DNA of 64,000 bases from Irpex lacteus (GCA_001986395.2 MQVO02000002.1:1612001-1676000), one strand, 5' to 3'; shown: positions 39,073 to 51,602, counted from the first letter of the stretch. The notes: generated by a model from the letters alone, not told the origin. A program made the numbers and translations.

Positions 39073-40454
39073 ATGCCCATCCTCGGCCTAAATCCTGCCC
39101 TGTACCCGACGCATCCCGCCCATTTCGACATCGAGCGCGTCATCCGGCCCAACATCCTCTCCCTGCACCCATACCGCTGTGCCCGCGACGACTACTCCGA
39201 AGGCATCCTCCTCGACGCCAATGAAAACGCTTTCGGTCACTCCATACCTTCTTCCTCATCTTCCTCGAAGAATGATGTGGACACCGTGAAGAAGGAACTC
39301 GAACATACCCTCGACCTCGACTTGCACAGATACCCCTCGCCCACCCACGACCCCATCAAGTCCCGCATCGCCCACCTGCGCTCTCTGCCTGGCAATGAAT
39401 ATGTATTTCTAGGTGTGGGATCGGACGAGGTTATTGATCTCCTTATGAGGGTGTGCGTCGCACCGGGGAAAGAAAAGATCTTGACAACTCCGCCGACGTA
39501 TGGGATGTACGCGGTGTGTGCGCAGGTGAACGACGTGGGAGTTGTCGAGGTGCCGTTAGAGCTGGATGGGAGTCGAGGGGAGGGAGGAGAGAATGGACGG
39601 TTTAGCGTGCGAGTCGAGGAGGTGTGAGGGTTTCTCTTCTCGTTCTGCGCGTACACAAACTGACTGTTTCGTGCAGGTAAAGCAGGCTATCCGAGCAGAC
39701 TCCTCTATTAAACTCGTCTTCCTGTGCTCCCCCGGGAACCCGACAGGAACACTCATCCCGCTCTCGAGCATCCGCGCGTTACTCGAGTTCGAAGAGTTTA
39801 AGGGGATCGTGGTCGTCGATGAGGCGTACATCGACTTTGCAGGCGAGAATGCCAGTGCGACGACCCTCGTTAAGGAATACGCGAACTTGTGTGTCTTGCA
39901 GACGTTGAGCAAAAGCTTCGGGCTTGCTGCCATCCGGTATGCCTCTTCTTCATGTAGCTACAACGGAACACTCACCAGCTGGTACTCGTAATAGACTAGG
40001 CATAGCGATCGCGCACCCAGCCCTCATCCAAATCCTCATGAACACAAAAGCACCCTACAACATCTCCACCCCAACAGCCTCCCTCGCCCTCTCCGCCCTC
40101 TCCCCCACCGCGCTCACCTCCATGCGCCAAAAAGTATCCACCTGCATCGCCCAACGCGCCCTCCTCCTCTCCTCCCTCTCCAAATTCGACGATCTCGGAC
40201 CCGCCATCGGGGGTAACGACGCGAACTTCGTTATGGTGCCCGTATTGGCGAAGGGCAGCAAGGGAGGGCAGGGAGAGCCGGATAGCGCGAGGGCGCAGAG
40301 GGTGTATCGGGCGTTGGCGGAGGAGGAGGGGGTTGTTGTGAGGTATCGAGGTGGGGAGAGGGGGTGTAGGGGGTGTTTGAGGGTTACGGTGGGGACGGAG
40401 GAGGAGAATCGGACTGTTGTGGATAAGTTGCGCGAGGTGCTGGCCAAGCTTTGA
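39073..40454 (+). CDS. his5: histidinol-phosphate aminotransferase
   Basis: PLP-dependent class-I/II aminotransferase that catalyses step 7 of histidine synthesis, converting imidazole-acetol phosphate and glutamate to L-histidinol phosphate, in the cytosol. It starts MPILGLNPALYPTHPAHFDI, with FDIERVIRPNILSLHPYR and ILLDANENAFG at the N-terminus. Further blocks are DLHRYPSPTHDPIKSRIA, VFLGVGSDEVIDLLMRVC and TTPPTYGMYAVCAQ. After an intron (about 39625-39675, ending GTGCAG) come VFLCSPGNPTGTLIPLSSI, VVVDEAYIDFAGE and the PLP-lysine motif LQTLSKSFGLAAIR. A second intron (about 39937-39990, ending AATAG) leads to LGIAIAHP, NTKAPYNISTPT and the C-terminal RVTVGTEEENRTVVDKL. All active-site motifs are intact. 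Confident assignment. Confidence 0.95.
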
Positions 40455-40812
40455 GATTCAATATTCAATACTAAGCGAATGGGAAATGTATAAGTAGAAT
40501 ACAATGAAGACACGTACACAGATGAGTTGAATGAGTGATCTCTGCGCCGTAAGCATCCACAGTCCTATGGGCGCCAAGATCTGTTTGCGGAACCTTCCCC
40601 TGCGCAGTTTCGGATTCTACGCCGCCACCAGATCTGCGGTCTGCGGTCGACGGGGCCCTCTGCCGCATCTCTCTTCATACTTGACCCTCTCTCTACAAAT
40701 AATCCTGTCCTTACTTTCCCGTTCACCACACACACACTCACTCACACTCGCTCACCTCCGACTTGAAGCTTGAAACCATCCTTGACTCGGAAGCTTGAAT
40801 TGACAGGATCAG

Positions 40813-43800
40813 ATGGCGAAGGGCAAGAAACAACCGACACCACAGGAGATCTACTGGGCGAGGAAGCAGAGAGAGGAAGAGGAGAAGGACGCGCTGCTTC
40901 CGCCTGGTCTTGTTAACCATGGGAACACATGTTTTATGAACTCGACGTTGCAAGGGGTGAGTGCTAGTGCTATCGCCGTTGCTTCTAGTGAATCTCTCTT
41001 CTTCCTTTGTGTACATGAGTCGATCCCGAATTATTTTCTTATTCATGAGAGAAGACAGCGTATACTGACTTCATGGGTAACATGTAGCTCATCGCGACGC
41101 CCCTCCTACACTCGCTCGTCAACTTTGAAGATCTCCCCTCCTCTTCCTCTTCCTCCGTACCGTCCTCTTCTTCTTCGTCATCACCCTCATCCTCCTCGCG
41201 AAGAATAGCAGCTCGCAACTCTCCACAACTGACAAACGGACATGGCCGCGGCGGAGAGTACGAACGGCCCTGGGAACAAGGCATGCCCCTCGGCGACGTC
41301 TTCCTCGCTCTTCTCCAGAAGGCATGGGGTATTCAGCAGTCTCATGTCCGACAGAGCATCAGTCCTAAGTGAGCTTTTTTTGTTTGTGGTCGACTGCTGC
41401 GTTAAACGAATAAATTGAAACTGAAACGATGGTGTACAGAGAGGTGTTGACGACGATCGGACGCAAGTACGACCAGTACCTCGATTTCAGGCAGCAAGAC
41501 GCACACGAGTTCTTGACGCATATGTTGGACGCGATACGTTTGGAAGAAGTCGACGTGCGTGTTCTTTCTCCTAAATTATCGTACATACATGAACACGGCC
41601 CGTATCTTTCCTGTCATTCTAGGTGATTAAGAAACGACAACCCCCTCCTCCGCCTTCGACTCATGCTCACAAAGGCAAACGACGACGAGCTCGTTCGTCT
41701 TTTACCAACGCGCAAGAAGAACCACAAGAAGTGAAAGAAGACCACGCTAACGCACAAATCCCAGAAGAAGAGAAACTCACGCCCTTCGTCGACATGGTCT
41801 TTGGCGGAAAACTAGCGTCCATCCTCGTCTGCGACACCTGCAAGAAGATCTCCGTCACGACCGAAGACTTCCATGACCTCAGTCTCTCGATCAAGCCCGA
41901 GGACTACTTTAACACCCACGGGCAACGTAAGCGGGATCGGTTTAGGGGGATCGCGAAGAAGTTGCGGTTGATACCTAAGAGCGGGAGTAGTGCGCCGGGT
42001 GTTCGTTCAGGATCGGGAGTGGGGTTGGGGATAGGTATAGGAATGGGCACTGCGAGAGGGAGAGAGGGAGGGGGTGGAGGGGATCGGGCGAGTTCGGTGC
42101 CTGCGAGTCCTATTAGGAGTAGCTTGACGTTGGGAGAGTCGGGCGAGCATGATCATCTCGGTGTGGGCGGTGAAGGCGTGGACACTCGTCGGCGAAGCCT
42201 CGAGCACATCTTAGGGAACACTAACGGGGATGGAAACACCAGTGGGCCCTCGGAGGAGGACGCAGTGTTGATAGGGCCGAACGGAGAGTCCGATGTGGCA
42301 GGGGGAGCGCAGATCTCGAAGGAAGATTCGCATGTGAGTTTTGCAGAGACGGCGGCGACGGATGGCGAGAAGAAGGAGAAGGAAGACGCGTGGGGAAAGC
42401 TGGGGAGGAGGATCAGTATGTCTATGGGTGGGGCGGCGAGGAGGGAGAAGCGGCTGAGTCGGTCCAAGTCCAACTCCCGAGCTAACAGCCAGGAGCGTAC
42501 AGGCGCGAGTACTCCACGGCTGTCTACGTCGAGCCCGTTGGTAGACGGCGGTGTCGTGATGCCGGAGGGTAGCCCGTCTCTGAACAGTCCGTCGTTACCT
42601 GGGCTTGGTTCTCCGGGGCCGAGCAACGCGTCGGGGGCGTTGTTCTCGCCACCTTCGAGGCAGCATTCGGTGGTAGGGTTGAGCGATCTTATCAGGCAGC
42701 ATAAAGAACACCACAAAGAACACCACCACCACCACCGCGACGATAAACCGACATCACGCCCATACAAACCGACCCGCGAAGAATCAGCATACATGCGCAA
42801 ACTCCTCGCAGACGTGAACCCGTCCGGGTCGAGCACCTTCTCTCTCATCCACCAAGCCCTCAGCGGACACTCGCCGTCGTCCGCTCCGCTGACCGCACAG
42901 GCTTTGTTAGTCAAAATGGGTCATTTGCCGGGGATCGAGGAGTGCTTGAGGTTGTTTACTGCTGTGGAGGTGTTGGATGGGGATAATATGGTCGGGTGCC
43001 ATCGGTGTTGGAAGATTGCGAATGGGACGTATAGGCCAAGGAAGGATAAGGAGAGGGACGAGGATGATAGTGAGGAAGCTGAGGAAGACGACGGTGACGG
43101 TGATGCTGACGAGCCGGTTCTCGTCGATGCGGACGGTGAACCGAGGCCTTCTGTGACGAGAGTCGACACGGCGAGTTCTATCGACACCACCAACTCCAAC
43201 CTGCCTGGGTACATCTCGCCTGCATCGACGACGGTGATAACCGAGACAGTCGTGGCCTCCTCGTCGTCCTCTATATTCTCCGCGGACAACGCGTCTGTGT
43301 CGTCTGCGCCGACGACGGTTCAGTCCGTGACGCCCCCCGCTCCCGCACCCCCGAAGATACTTCCTTCGCCTTTGAACGCTGATCTGTTACAGCAGCCCGT
43401 CTCCCCTTCGGACAGTCATACACCGGACGTCCCATTGCCCGAGTACGGAGGACTGCCTATACCCTTGATATCGACCACAGGTCCGGACACACCTGTGACT
43501 TCGCCTGCTGCCGCTGGGAGCTTGCAGCAGTCTCAGGACGGGGCGTTCATCACGAAGGGGACGCTCCAACCTCCGAGTATCAAGAAGCGAAGGGTAGAGG
43601 ACAGTGTGTCTGGAGACGAGAGTGACGATAGCGATAGTGATGCGTCAGGGGATACATCTGCGCTTTCGGATGTTTCGTCTTTGGCGTCGCCCTCTGCGTC
43701 TCCTTCGGTGTCTCCTAGTGCTTCTGTGGAACGGCTGGAGCGTACCAGCACACAGGAATCTATACCGCGAGTGGATGGGTCTCGCTCTCGCGGCGCTCCT

Positions 43801-44506
43801 AATGGTAACGCTGCGGCCACCACCAAAGTACCACGATCAGAGCAAGTGATCCTCAGACGGACGTACAAACGCTACCTAATCGCGTCCCCACCGCCTGTAC
43901 TCGTCATCCACCTAAAACGGTTCCAGCAGACGTCCCGATCGCCATACGCGATGTCCTTCTCCTCAGGGTTCAAGAAGCTGGATGACTTTGTCGCATTTCC
44001 GGAGTATCTGGATTTGAAGCCGTTTTTGGCGCCGAGGAAGGAGGCGTTTGGGTTGGGGAGGCACAAGAAGAGGAAAGATAGGGAGAGGGAGAAGGGGGAG
44101 AAGGAGGGCGAGTGTATGTATCGGCTGTATGCTGTGGTGGTGCACATTGGGAACATGGTAAGTTTTTCGATATCGTTTCCTTGTGATTCTGCCTGACCCA
44201 TATGTTTTTGTTCGACGTTCTGTCCGGCTTATCATCAAACAGCTCGGAGGACATTATGTGGCATACACGGCTCTTCCTCCGTCCACTTCGACAGGCTCAT
44301 CGCGGCCGTCCGCTGAGAGTTCCGGCTCTTCGACTTCGACTTCAGCTTCTGCTGAGGAGAAGTCATCACCGCCACCGGAAAACGAGCGGAGTGCGACGGA
44401 GGGGAAACGACAGTGGGCGTTCATTAGCGATACGAATGTGAGGCTAGTGTCGTTAGAGGAGGTGTTGAAGGCAAAAGCATATTTGTGCATGTATGAGCGT
44501 ATATAA
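40813..44506 (+). CDS. ubiquitin-specific protease (USP family, USP16/45-like)
   Basis: Cysteine-type deubiquitinase. The start 40813 reads MAKGKKQPTPQEIYWARKQR. The Cys box is LLPPGLVNHGNTCFMNSTLQ, split from IATPLLHSLVNFEDL by an intron. Later come YDQYLDFRQQDAHEFLTHML, VFGGKLASILVCDTCKKISV (a zinc-ribbon CxxC) and TTEDFHDLSLSI. About 600 residues of insertion then interrupt the catalytic fold, with Ser-rich, acidic and His-rich (HKEHHHHHRDD) parts and a second CxxC (MVGCHRCWKIANG) partway through. The fold resumes with PPPVLVIHLKRFQQ, DFVAFPEYLDLKPFL, MYRLYAVVVHIGNM, the His box LGGHYVAYTALPP and ISDTNVRLVSLEEVLKAKAY, ending at 44506. The layout resembles human USP16/USP45, but no zf-UBP domain is seen at the N-terminus. 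Catalytic Cys and His are present, so it should be active. Confidence 0.9.
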
Positions 44507-44668
44507 TCTTGACTTATCAGTTCTATTAGGTGGAGAGGTGGAGGAGGTGTAGGTTACTGTAGAGTTATAGTTGTTTGTAATGCGACTCGCACACATGGTT
44601 AGTACATGACTACTGCCAGTGACTTTTGGTCTGAAACGAGTTCCGAAACTGTTATCCGTTTGAGGTTG

Positions 44669-45796
44669 TCATGAAGGTACGTGGTATAAGAATCGCTGAA
44701 GGGCGAGGGACTGCCCTCGGCGAACACAGCAATCAAACAACTCCTCTCCACCCATTGCTTTATCGTTTGATACCCCGTCGGCTCGAACGGTCCCCCTGTC
44801 GCATCTCGTCATGGGAGACGATGACTGTCTCTCGTCTCGGCTATATTCTACCTTCGCTACTTGTGCTGCCAGTGGCCCCTTCCTCCTTGGGCTACTAGCA
44901 GAGCCCCTTTCTGAGCTCTGTTCACGCGTGGCCCGCTCTCGTTGTTTATCCGCACGTCGCTGCTCTTCCAGCATCTTCAGTGTGGCCTTTATTTCGTCTA
45001 ACTTACGTTGGTTCTCATCCCAACGCTGCTGCTCTTCTGCTTCCTTCTGCTCCTGTCGTCGTTTCTGACGCTCAATTTCGGCCTCTGACGTGGACGGTCG
45101 TTGAGTAGGCCGCTTGTCGAGCCCGAGATCCTTGGCCATGACCTCTGCAAGTACGTCGTCCCAAAACTTATCTTTAAATTTTATTTCAAACTAGCTCAGC
45201 ATGGGATGCGGACGAGGCAAAGATCAAACGCACCTTTCTTGGCAGTAGAAGCAGCAACCTGAGTGGGTTGCTTATAACGGTCCTGTCTCATAAATTCTGT
45301 AACCACATCGTCCAAGAACTTATCTGTCGTGTAATATTAGCTCAGTCTACGATGCATACGCGCCAAATATCCAACATACCCTTCTCATTGGTAGCAACGA
45401 CAGGCACCGCCTTAGAGGTTTGCTTATTCAAGTTAAGGTCGTGTTCCATGACCTCAGTGAGCACATCGTCCCAGAACTTATCTGTCGCATCATACTAGTT
45501 AAGTCTACGATACAGACGTCGCCAAATATCAAACGCACCTTTCTTGTTCACGGTGGCAGCCACAGTATGAGTAGGTTGCTTATAAAGGTCCTGTACCATG
45601 ACCTCATTGAGCATATCGTCCCAGAAGTTATCTGCCGTGTCACATTAACTCAGTCTACAATACAGACGTGCCAATTTCCAAACACACCTTTCTTTTGGGT
45701 AGCAGCAGTAGACATCTTGTCGGCCTGAAGCGCCGCTCGTTGCTTCCCTCTTCCACTCGCAAAACCCATCATCACCTCCACACTCGCCTCCACCAT
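44669..45796 (-). CDS. coiled-coil protein with five tandem DKFWDD modules
   Basis: Not recognised. The start at 45796 reads MVEASVEVMMGFASGRGKQR. Exons: 45688-45796, 45539-45631, 45380-45481, 45234-45323 and 44669-45171, separated by introns of 56, 57, 56 and 62 nt. Exons 2-5 each begin with the same module: DNFWDDMLNEVM, DKFWDDVLTEVM, DKFLDDVVTEFM and DKFWDDVLAEVM, each followed by a dibasic/Gln-Pro-Thr tail (KQPTHT, KQTSKA, KQPTQV, KRPTQR). Exon 1 ends TQKK just before the first module. The last exon continues into a charged coiled coil (EIERQKRRQEQKEAEEQQRW) and a basic tail. The module count read directly is four copies after exon 1; a fifth, partial relation is the exon-1 tail TAATQKK, which matches the module ends VNKK and TAKK. 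Confidence 0.65.
45172..45687 (-). repeat. tandem exon+intron units, period about 150-158 bp
   Basis: Exon starts lie at 45631, 45481, 45323 and 45171 (minus strand), giving periods of 150, 158 and 152 bases. The internal exons are 93, 102 and 90 nt, all multiples of three with phase-1 borders. Introns share start gtNNgttt, a middle atatttggc...gta...gtagact, and ends such as ttacacgacag and atgcgacag. The units therefore arose by duplication of exon plus intron. Confidence 0.85.
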
Positions 45797-46257
45797 AATG
45801 CCTACACTGCAGTCAGCCACGTTATGTAAAGGGAAAACAAAGATATAGTACTAGAGTTTGACATGAGCAGTCTTGCTTCCAGCGATTGTCCAAGTTGTTA
45901 AAGTGGGTGTTTCGGAGCGCCGTCTTCAACCAAATCGGTCTGTACGCCTCTGTACGCGACCTGTCGCTCGGTTACTCGCCGTCTGGCCGGATCTCACTGT
46001 GAGCTTCAAAATTTTCGGTCTCTAAACTCTACTGATAAGATGATGCACGCACGTCAATAAATGGGGAACACTGCTTACAACTTAAAGCTTGCAGTACGAC
46101 TGGTTGGAGAGCTGCTAGACCGTGCGGGCTGATCACCACTCGGGAAGGCTTGCTATAGCTTGGACTCAGGCTCGGAGAAGGGTTTCAAGTATGCGGATAA
46201 GTCATACAGAAAATCCATGAATTGTGAAGAGGGTGTTTACTCTGGAACTTCCTTACG

Positions 46258-47134
46258 CTACTGAAATCTTCCGGTGCCTCGTCTTAGACCCCAATCATCC
46301 CACAAACTATCATCCTCGACAAGCTGTTCGAATGAACGGCAGGGCTCCTTCTTGTGCCTTTGCCAGTCTGCTTTCTGGCATTCTTTCTGTGGAATATGTT
46401 AGACATTGGACGGACGACTGAAAGGCATATAAGGACGGTGAATGAGACTTACAGAGCAATACATTGCCGTCTTGCATTGGGTGCAACTTTTCAACGTCAC
46501 AGGGGCGGTGTCTTCATTGCCAGTTCCTCCCTTCATCTTCGCCTTCAGGCAAGCTGGATTATTGCAGATAGCCTTGATCTTTGCGGACTCTTCGTAGATC
46601 TTCATAAGCTCCGGATCAAGATCATCGTCGTCGTCATCATCGAGAAGAGAGAGAGCCTCGTTGGCGGCGGTGCTGCCTTGGTGCAGAACGACCTGACGCT
46701 GCGACGCTTCGTACGCCTTGCGTGCAATCTTCTCGCGAGCAGCAATATCGCGAGGGGTAGGCTTGCCTAGTGTCGTCCGACGACGGGCAAGGATCCTTTC
46801 CCTTGCTTGTACTGATTTCTCCCGGTCATGGAGAAACGGGCACGCAGGATCGTTGCAACCGAAGGGAGTTGCAAAGAACTATCAAAGTACAGGAAACGAG
46901 AATCGAGTGAGCATGAGAGGCTCGTATGATATAGTAGTTTGAAATGCTTGCCATGCACGGCACAAAGGTTTTGTCATATCCTGAAGTCTTCAACTTCCTG
47001 AACAGTCTGTCCCACGCCTTTATCCCAGTCGTACCCGCGCTCGAGTGGTAATTGATGACCATGTTCCAGAACGGACGACTATCTCCTACGCAATACATGA
47101 TACCGCCCTCGCTGCATTTGTAGTTCTTGACCAT
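46258..47134 (-). CDS. CCCH- and MYND-type zinc-finger protein
   Basis: Exons 46952-47134, 46453-46878 and 46258-46386. It starts MVKNYKCSEGGIMYCVGDSR and has FWNMVINYHSSAGTTGIKAW. The first intron (46879-46951) has a GC donor (ATG|gcaagc) and TAG acceptor. Splicing it creates the CCCH finger VPCMFFATPFGCNDPACPFL-H (C-x8-C-x4-C-x3-H), as in KTIPCxFF..GC proteins. A charged stretch with a run of aspartates follows. The MYND finger spans the second intron: CNNPAC, KSCTQCKTAMYC, then SKECQKADWQRHKKEPC, which contains the usual YC...ECQ..DW..HK..C. The stop is at 46258-46260. MYND fingers bind proline-rich peptides and CCCH fingers usually bind RNA; the combined role is unknown. Confidence 0.75.
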
Positions 47135-47348
47135 CCCATCAACAACACTTCTTGAACCCGTACCGCCATCATCTGGAACTTTCCCACGCTATATTCACTG
47201 CTTCCCTCGCCACCACCCCGCCTTCCTCTTCCCCCCTCGTGTTCTTCATATATCACAGTTCTCACCTCTACAACTTCCTAACACACGTGAATAACCACCC
47301 GCAAGAATTCGCCTCTAATCAAACCTAGTCTCCCACAACTATCAACCC

Positions 47349-49255
47349 ATGACAGAACCTTCCCACAGTGAAGGTGGACCACCTCCCGGTTTCCGGGAGG
47401 CCAGTCCCATGAGCGACATGTACCTCACCCCACCTCCACGTGCACAAGACCTTCCCATGGACCTTGTGCAGCCTCAACATGCTCAGGCCCCCCAGGATGT
47501 CATCCCTCTGGCATCTCACTCTGCTGCCTCGCTCGCCCCGCCCAACCACATTCCCCAGATTCCATCAGTTTCCGCCGGTCCCGACGCCTTTGTGGCGTCT
47601 GGCGCTGAGCGGATCAAGACTTTTCGGCCCGGAACCCGACGACAAGACAACACTCCCATGGACAACGACTACACGCCTCCGTTCACCGTTCACGTCAACT
47701 ACGGCAACATCGAGCAAGTTAACGAATCCCGCCCCGTCTTCGCGGCGTCCCTTTCTACCCTCGCCGCTTACCTCACTGAACCCATCGTCGTGCAACGCAT
47801 CCGCGACCTTGCACGGGAACCCGACCACTTCGATAATACTGTAACCCCGATCTACAACAACCTTCGCAGCCTCCTCAACCAATGGAACAACATCCTCGAC
47901 AGAGATGTCCGCATCAGCCGGCCTCTCACCGCCCCACTTCGCCCGCAGCAAGCCTCAAGTAATACTGTGGCCCCACCTAGTACGTCTGCACCCACCGTTA
48001 CACATCGCCCAGCCCCTCCTGCCCCCACGATCGCCCCCACCCCCTCAGTCCCACGCAAGCTGAAAGTTGGGGGTGCACCTGCTCACTACACCGTCCAGAC
48101 GACCCTACCCTTTGTCCCGGTACAACCCGCCCCTCCACCCATTCCCGTGGCCACACACCCTCCCCCAACTTTTGCGCAAGCCGTCAAGTCCAACCCCAAA
48201 AATGCTGTACTCGACGCGGCAAAAATGCTAGCATCCATGATGCCGGACGCTCCCGCTGCCACAGTCTTCGACATGGCGTCTCGCATGGCACCTTCTCGCC
48301 CTGCAAATCGCGCCGTCATGAAGCATGCGCCTCGCGATGCTTCGAAGGTTATCACGGTTAAACCCATTGAAGGCACGTCTGTCACCGTCTCTCAAATTCC
48401 TAACGATAAGAAACTCCTCAGTGCCTTCTCAATCATGTACGAAGAGGCCAAGCTCGATGGGCGTGTGCCCGAAGACGCGCCTGATGTACTCTTCGTTCGG
48501 TGGATGAATCAAACACTCCACATCCAATTCCGTGCATCCCCTCCGATGGTACAGAAAATATCATCGAATCTTTCTGGCGAGCCTGCCCTGGCCTCTCGTC
48601 TGCTCAACCTGCCATCTCCAAGTTCCGCTTCCGAAATGGAGTCCTATACCGGCGCGTACCTTTCTCTGACCCCGCCAACGCTAACTCTTCTGCATCCCTT
48701 GCAGACATCAACTCACAGCTGCTATCCCAGCCCGCATGGGAAGGCATCACGATTATCGGTAACCCTCGTGTCCAGATGACTGAGGGTTCCACCTTCGGCA
48801 ACGTCTTTGTGGACTTCCATGACAGTTCAACCTCCCGCTGCATGAGGCAGGTCATGCGGCAAGTTGTCTACATTAACAGCACGATTTGTCGTGCTGTTCA
48901 GGCACACAACTTCCGCCCGGCTGTCCCACGCTGTGCTATCTGCCAACGCTGGGGACACTCTTCGCAAATCTGTCGCTCACCGGTTGTCCGGTGCCCAATA
49001 TGTGCTCAAGCCCACGATGAGCGCGACCACGACCAGCAAGCAGCTCATGCACCCACTAAGTGTTTCAATTGTGGAGAAGCACACCGCGCTGACTCCCCAT
49101 CCTGCTCCTTCTTCCAGAACCGCCGGGACTGGGAATGGATCCAAAACCATCAGCCCTCTTCGCAAACCCAACGCACCATCCCATTCATCGATCTGCGCCA
49201 GCGTGAGAAAGCCAGGCGCAACACTCGAGTTGGCATGGGCCGTATCACGTCATGA
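47349..49255 (+). pseudogene. LINE ORF1 (gag-like, CCHC zinc knuckles), frameshifted
   Basis: It starts MTEPSHSEGGPPPGFREA. The first part is Pro-rich and disordered. A conserved region, FSIMYEEAKLDGRVPED with VLFVRWMNQTLHIQF, is then lost. Between about 48520 and 48640 the coding frame changes to the one giving FWRACPGLSSAQPAISKFRF, NSQLLSQPAWEGITIIGNPR and STFGNVFVDFHDSSTSRCMR. Three zinc knuckles follow: CAICQRWGHSSQIC, CPICAQAHDERDH and CFNCGEAHRADSPSC. The stop TGA at 49253-49255 overlaps the ATG of ORF2 (ATGA), the arrangement expected for termination-reinitiation. Confidence 0.75.
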
Positions 49256-51602
49256 GCATTCCTGCCCCGCCTCAGTACAATCCTGACGTGTTTCGCGTCG
49301 TCTCGTTTAACGCGAATCACACTCCCAATAACACCGCTGCGATCCTTCAACACTTCGTCTCAGTAGACGCAATCTTCATTCAAGAACCTTCCTACTCTGT
49401 CCTCAAGCGTGTACCATCGCCCACAAACCCCGATGGTGACGAGTTCTTTGGAACTCAAGTCCAATCAGCCGACTGGCTACTCCTAGAAGTACGTGACCTA
49501 CAACAAGCTCGAGTTGCGTGCTATGTCAACCGTCGTTGGAGCGGTGCGAATCCTCGCACCCGACATGACATCATCTCACACCCTCACCTTCTCTGCTTCT
49601 CGCTCATGTTTGGTACAACTGAGCGATTCTTCCTCAATGTTTACAGCCACCCAGACAATCATGCGAGCACCAAGGCCCTCATCGAGTCCACCCGCCTTCC
49701 TAATTTCACTCTGATCGCCGGGGACTTCAACCTTCACCATATGCTATGGGAAACGTCTCGTCGTAGCGACGCTCACGCTCAGGAAGTCATCGAGTTCATG
49801 CCGGATGTCGGAGTCTCCCTGCTCAATGCCCCAGACGTCTATACGCACTTCCCCCATCGACGCGCTTTCGCTCCATCTGTTGATGACCTCGCCTGGATCG
49901 ATTCAGAACTGATCAACCATCCGCTCACATCTCTCGCTATTGACAGTGAGACTCGCATGGGCTCAGACCACGCTGTTCTCATTATCGACATCCCCACTGT
50001 ACCACACTACGATGCTACCCCTCACATCAAACCTGGTTCTGATGAGGAAAACGAGTTCCTCTTAGAGCTGCTAGACATCTTTGAGCTACGTTCTCATGAT
50101 GTCTTCTCCTCTGCTGCTGATCTCAAGGCGTCCTTAGATGCACTCTTTGATGCAACCCAAGCGGCCTTCAACCGCCATGCTCGAGTCCCCCACATCTCTC
50201 AGCACTCCAAACCTTGGTGGAATAGCGAATGTCGCGAGCGATTGGAACAATTCCGCCGCACGAACCGACAGGAAGAACGGTGGGCTTTCTTCAACGCTGT
50301 GCGTCGTGCCAAACGCCATCACTTTGATGCAGTGATCGCTGAGATGGCTGCAAAAAAGCGTGTATGGGACCTCACTGCTTGGACCAAGCCACGCCCGGTT
50401 TCAACTGTCTCTCATATCCGTGGTCAGAATGGTGATACCATTCACTCGTTTGAGCAGTTCGTCGAGAACTGCACCAGCCAGTTCTACTCCGCACAGCACC
50501 GCCCTGTCGATCTGTCGATTGTCGATGTTCTCGAGCCAAGACCGGAGAGAGACTTTCCCCCTTTCTCTCTTCAAGAGCTGAGAGAATGCCTATCCGGGAC
50601 ATCTGGACGGTCAGCCCCAGGTCCAGACCACATCACCTGGAACCTGCTGAAACTAATCTTACAGGATCCTGCACTCGAGTCCTACCTGCTACGCATCTTC
50701 AATGCGTGCATCGAATTCCAATTTTGGCCCTCGCAGTTCAAGTCTTCAGTGACTATCATGATCCCTAAACCCAAGAAGCCAGATTACTCCTTACTCAAAG
50801 CGTATAGACCTATCGTCTTGCTTAATTGCATAGGCAAACTAGGCGAGAAGATGATCGCTAACCGAATGCAGTACGATTGTGTTCGGTACGGCCTCCTCCA
50901 CCCTTCGCAATGCGGAGGGGTACGTTCTCATTCGACAGACGATGCAAGCCTCCTCTTAGTGCATCATCTACGTGCTACACACGCGGCAGGCTTGCACTCA
51001 ACTTGTCTAGCCATAGATATTGCCCAATTCTTCCCTTCTATAAATCACCGAGTCCTCATCGCTGTTCTCCGCCGATTGGGATTTCACTCATCCCTATGCA
51101 AGCTTATCGAGTCCTATCTCTTAGGACGTACCACTCGTTTCCGCTCAGGCTGAATGACAGGCTATCCGACCCAGTGGACTGTACAGTTGGTGTCGGTCAA
51201 GGCTCTTGCTTATCCCCCCTTTTCTCAGCACTCGTCATCGTACCCGCCCTCTACGTAATCTCCAGAATGCTTCCCAAGGCGACCGCAATACTTCGGACGT
51301 CTCTACTCTTCTTCGTCGATGATGGCACCCTTGTCATCTCCACCGACTCTCTCGGGACCAATGTCTTTCTACTCAAACAACTCTACCCACGCATCGTCAC
51401 AACCTTCGAACGAAGCGGCATTGTTCTTGAGCTTGATAAGCTTGAGCTTTGCCACTTTCCCCGCCCGCGATACACGGGCTCGCTTCCATCACTCTCCATC
51501 ACCGTTCAAAACTCAACGATAATGCTTCCTCGCACAATTCGATCACGCGACGATCTAATTGAGATTCAAGCTGATCGTCGAGATGTGAATCCAAAAAGGT
51601 AA
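49252..51602 (+). pseudogene. LINE ORF2 (AP endonuclease and reverse transcriptase), frameshifted, 3' part missing
   Basis: The endonuclease begins FRVVSFNANHTPNNTAAILQ and has DAIFIQEPSY, LIAGDFNLHHMLWE and RMGSDHAVLIIDIP, covering the usual catalytic motifs. The reverse transcriptase follows: GRSAPGPDHITWNLLKLIL, VTIMIPKPKKPDYSLLKAYR, PIVLLNCIGKLGEKMIANRM and CLAIDIAQFFPSINH. At about 51130-51160 the frame breaks (stop after TTRFRSG) and homology continues in another frame as DCTVGVGQGSCLSPLFSALV and the palm motif LLFFVDDGTLVIST. After STIMLP (about 51535) the family sequence stops; what follows ends at 51602. No RNase H is seen. Inactive. Confidence 0.8.
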
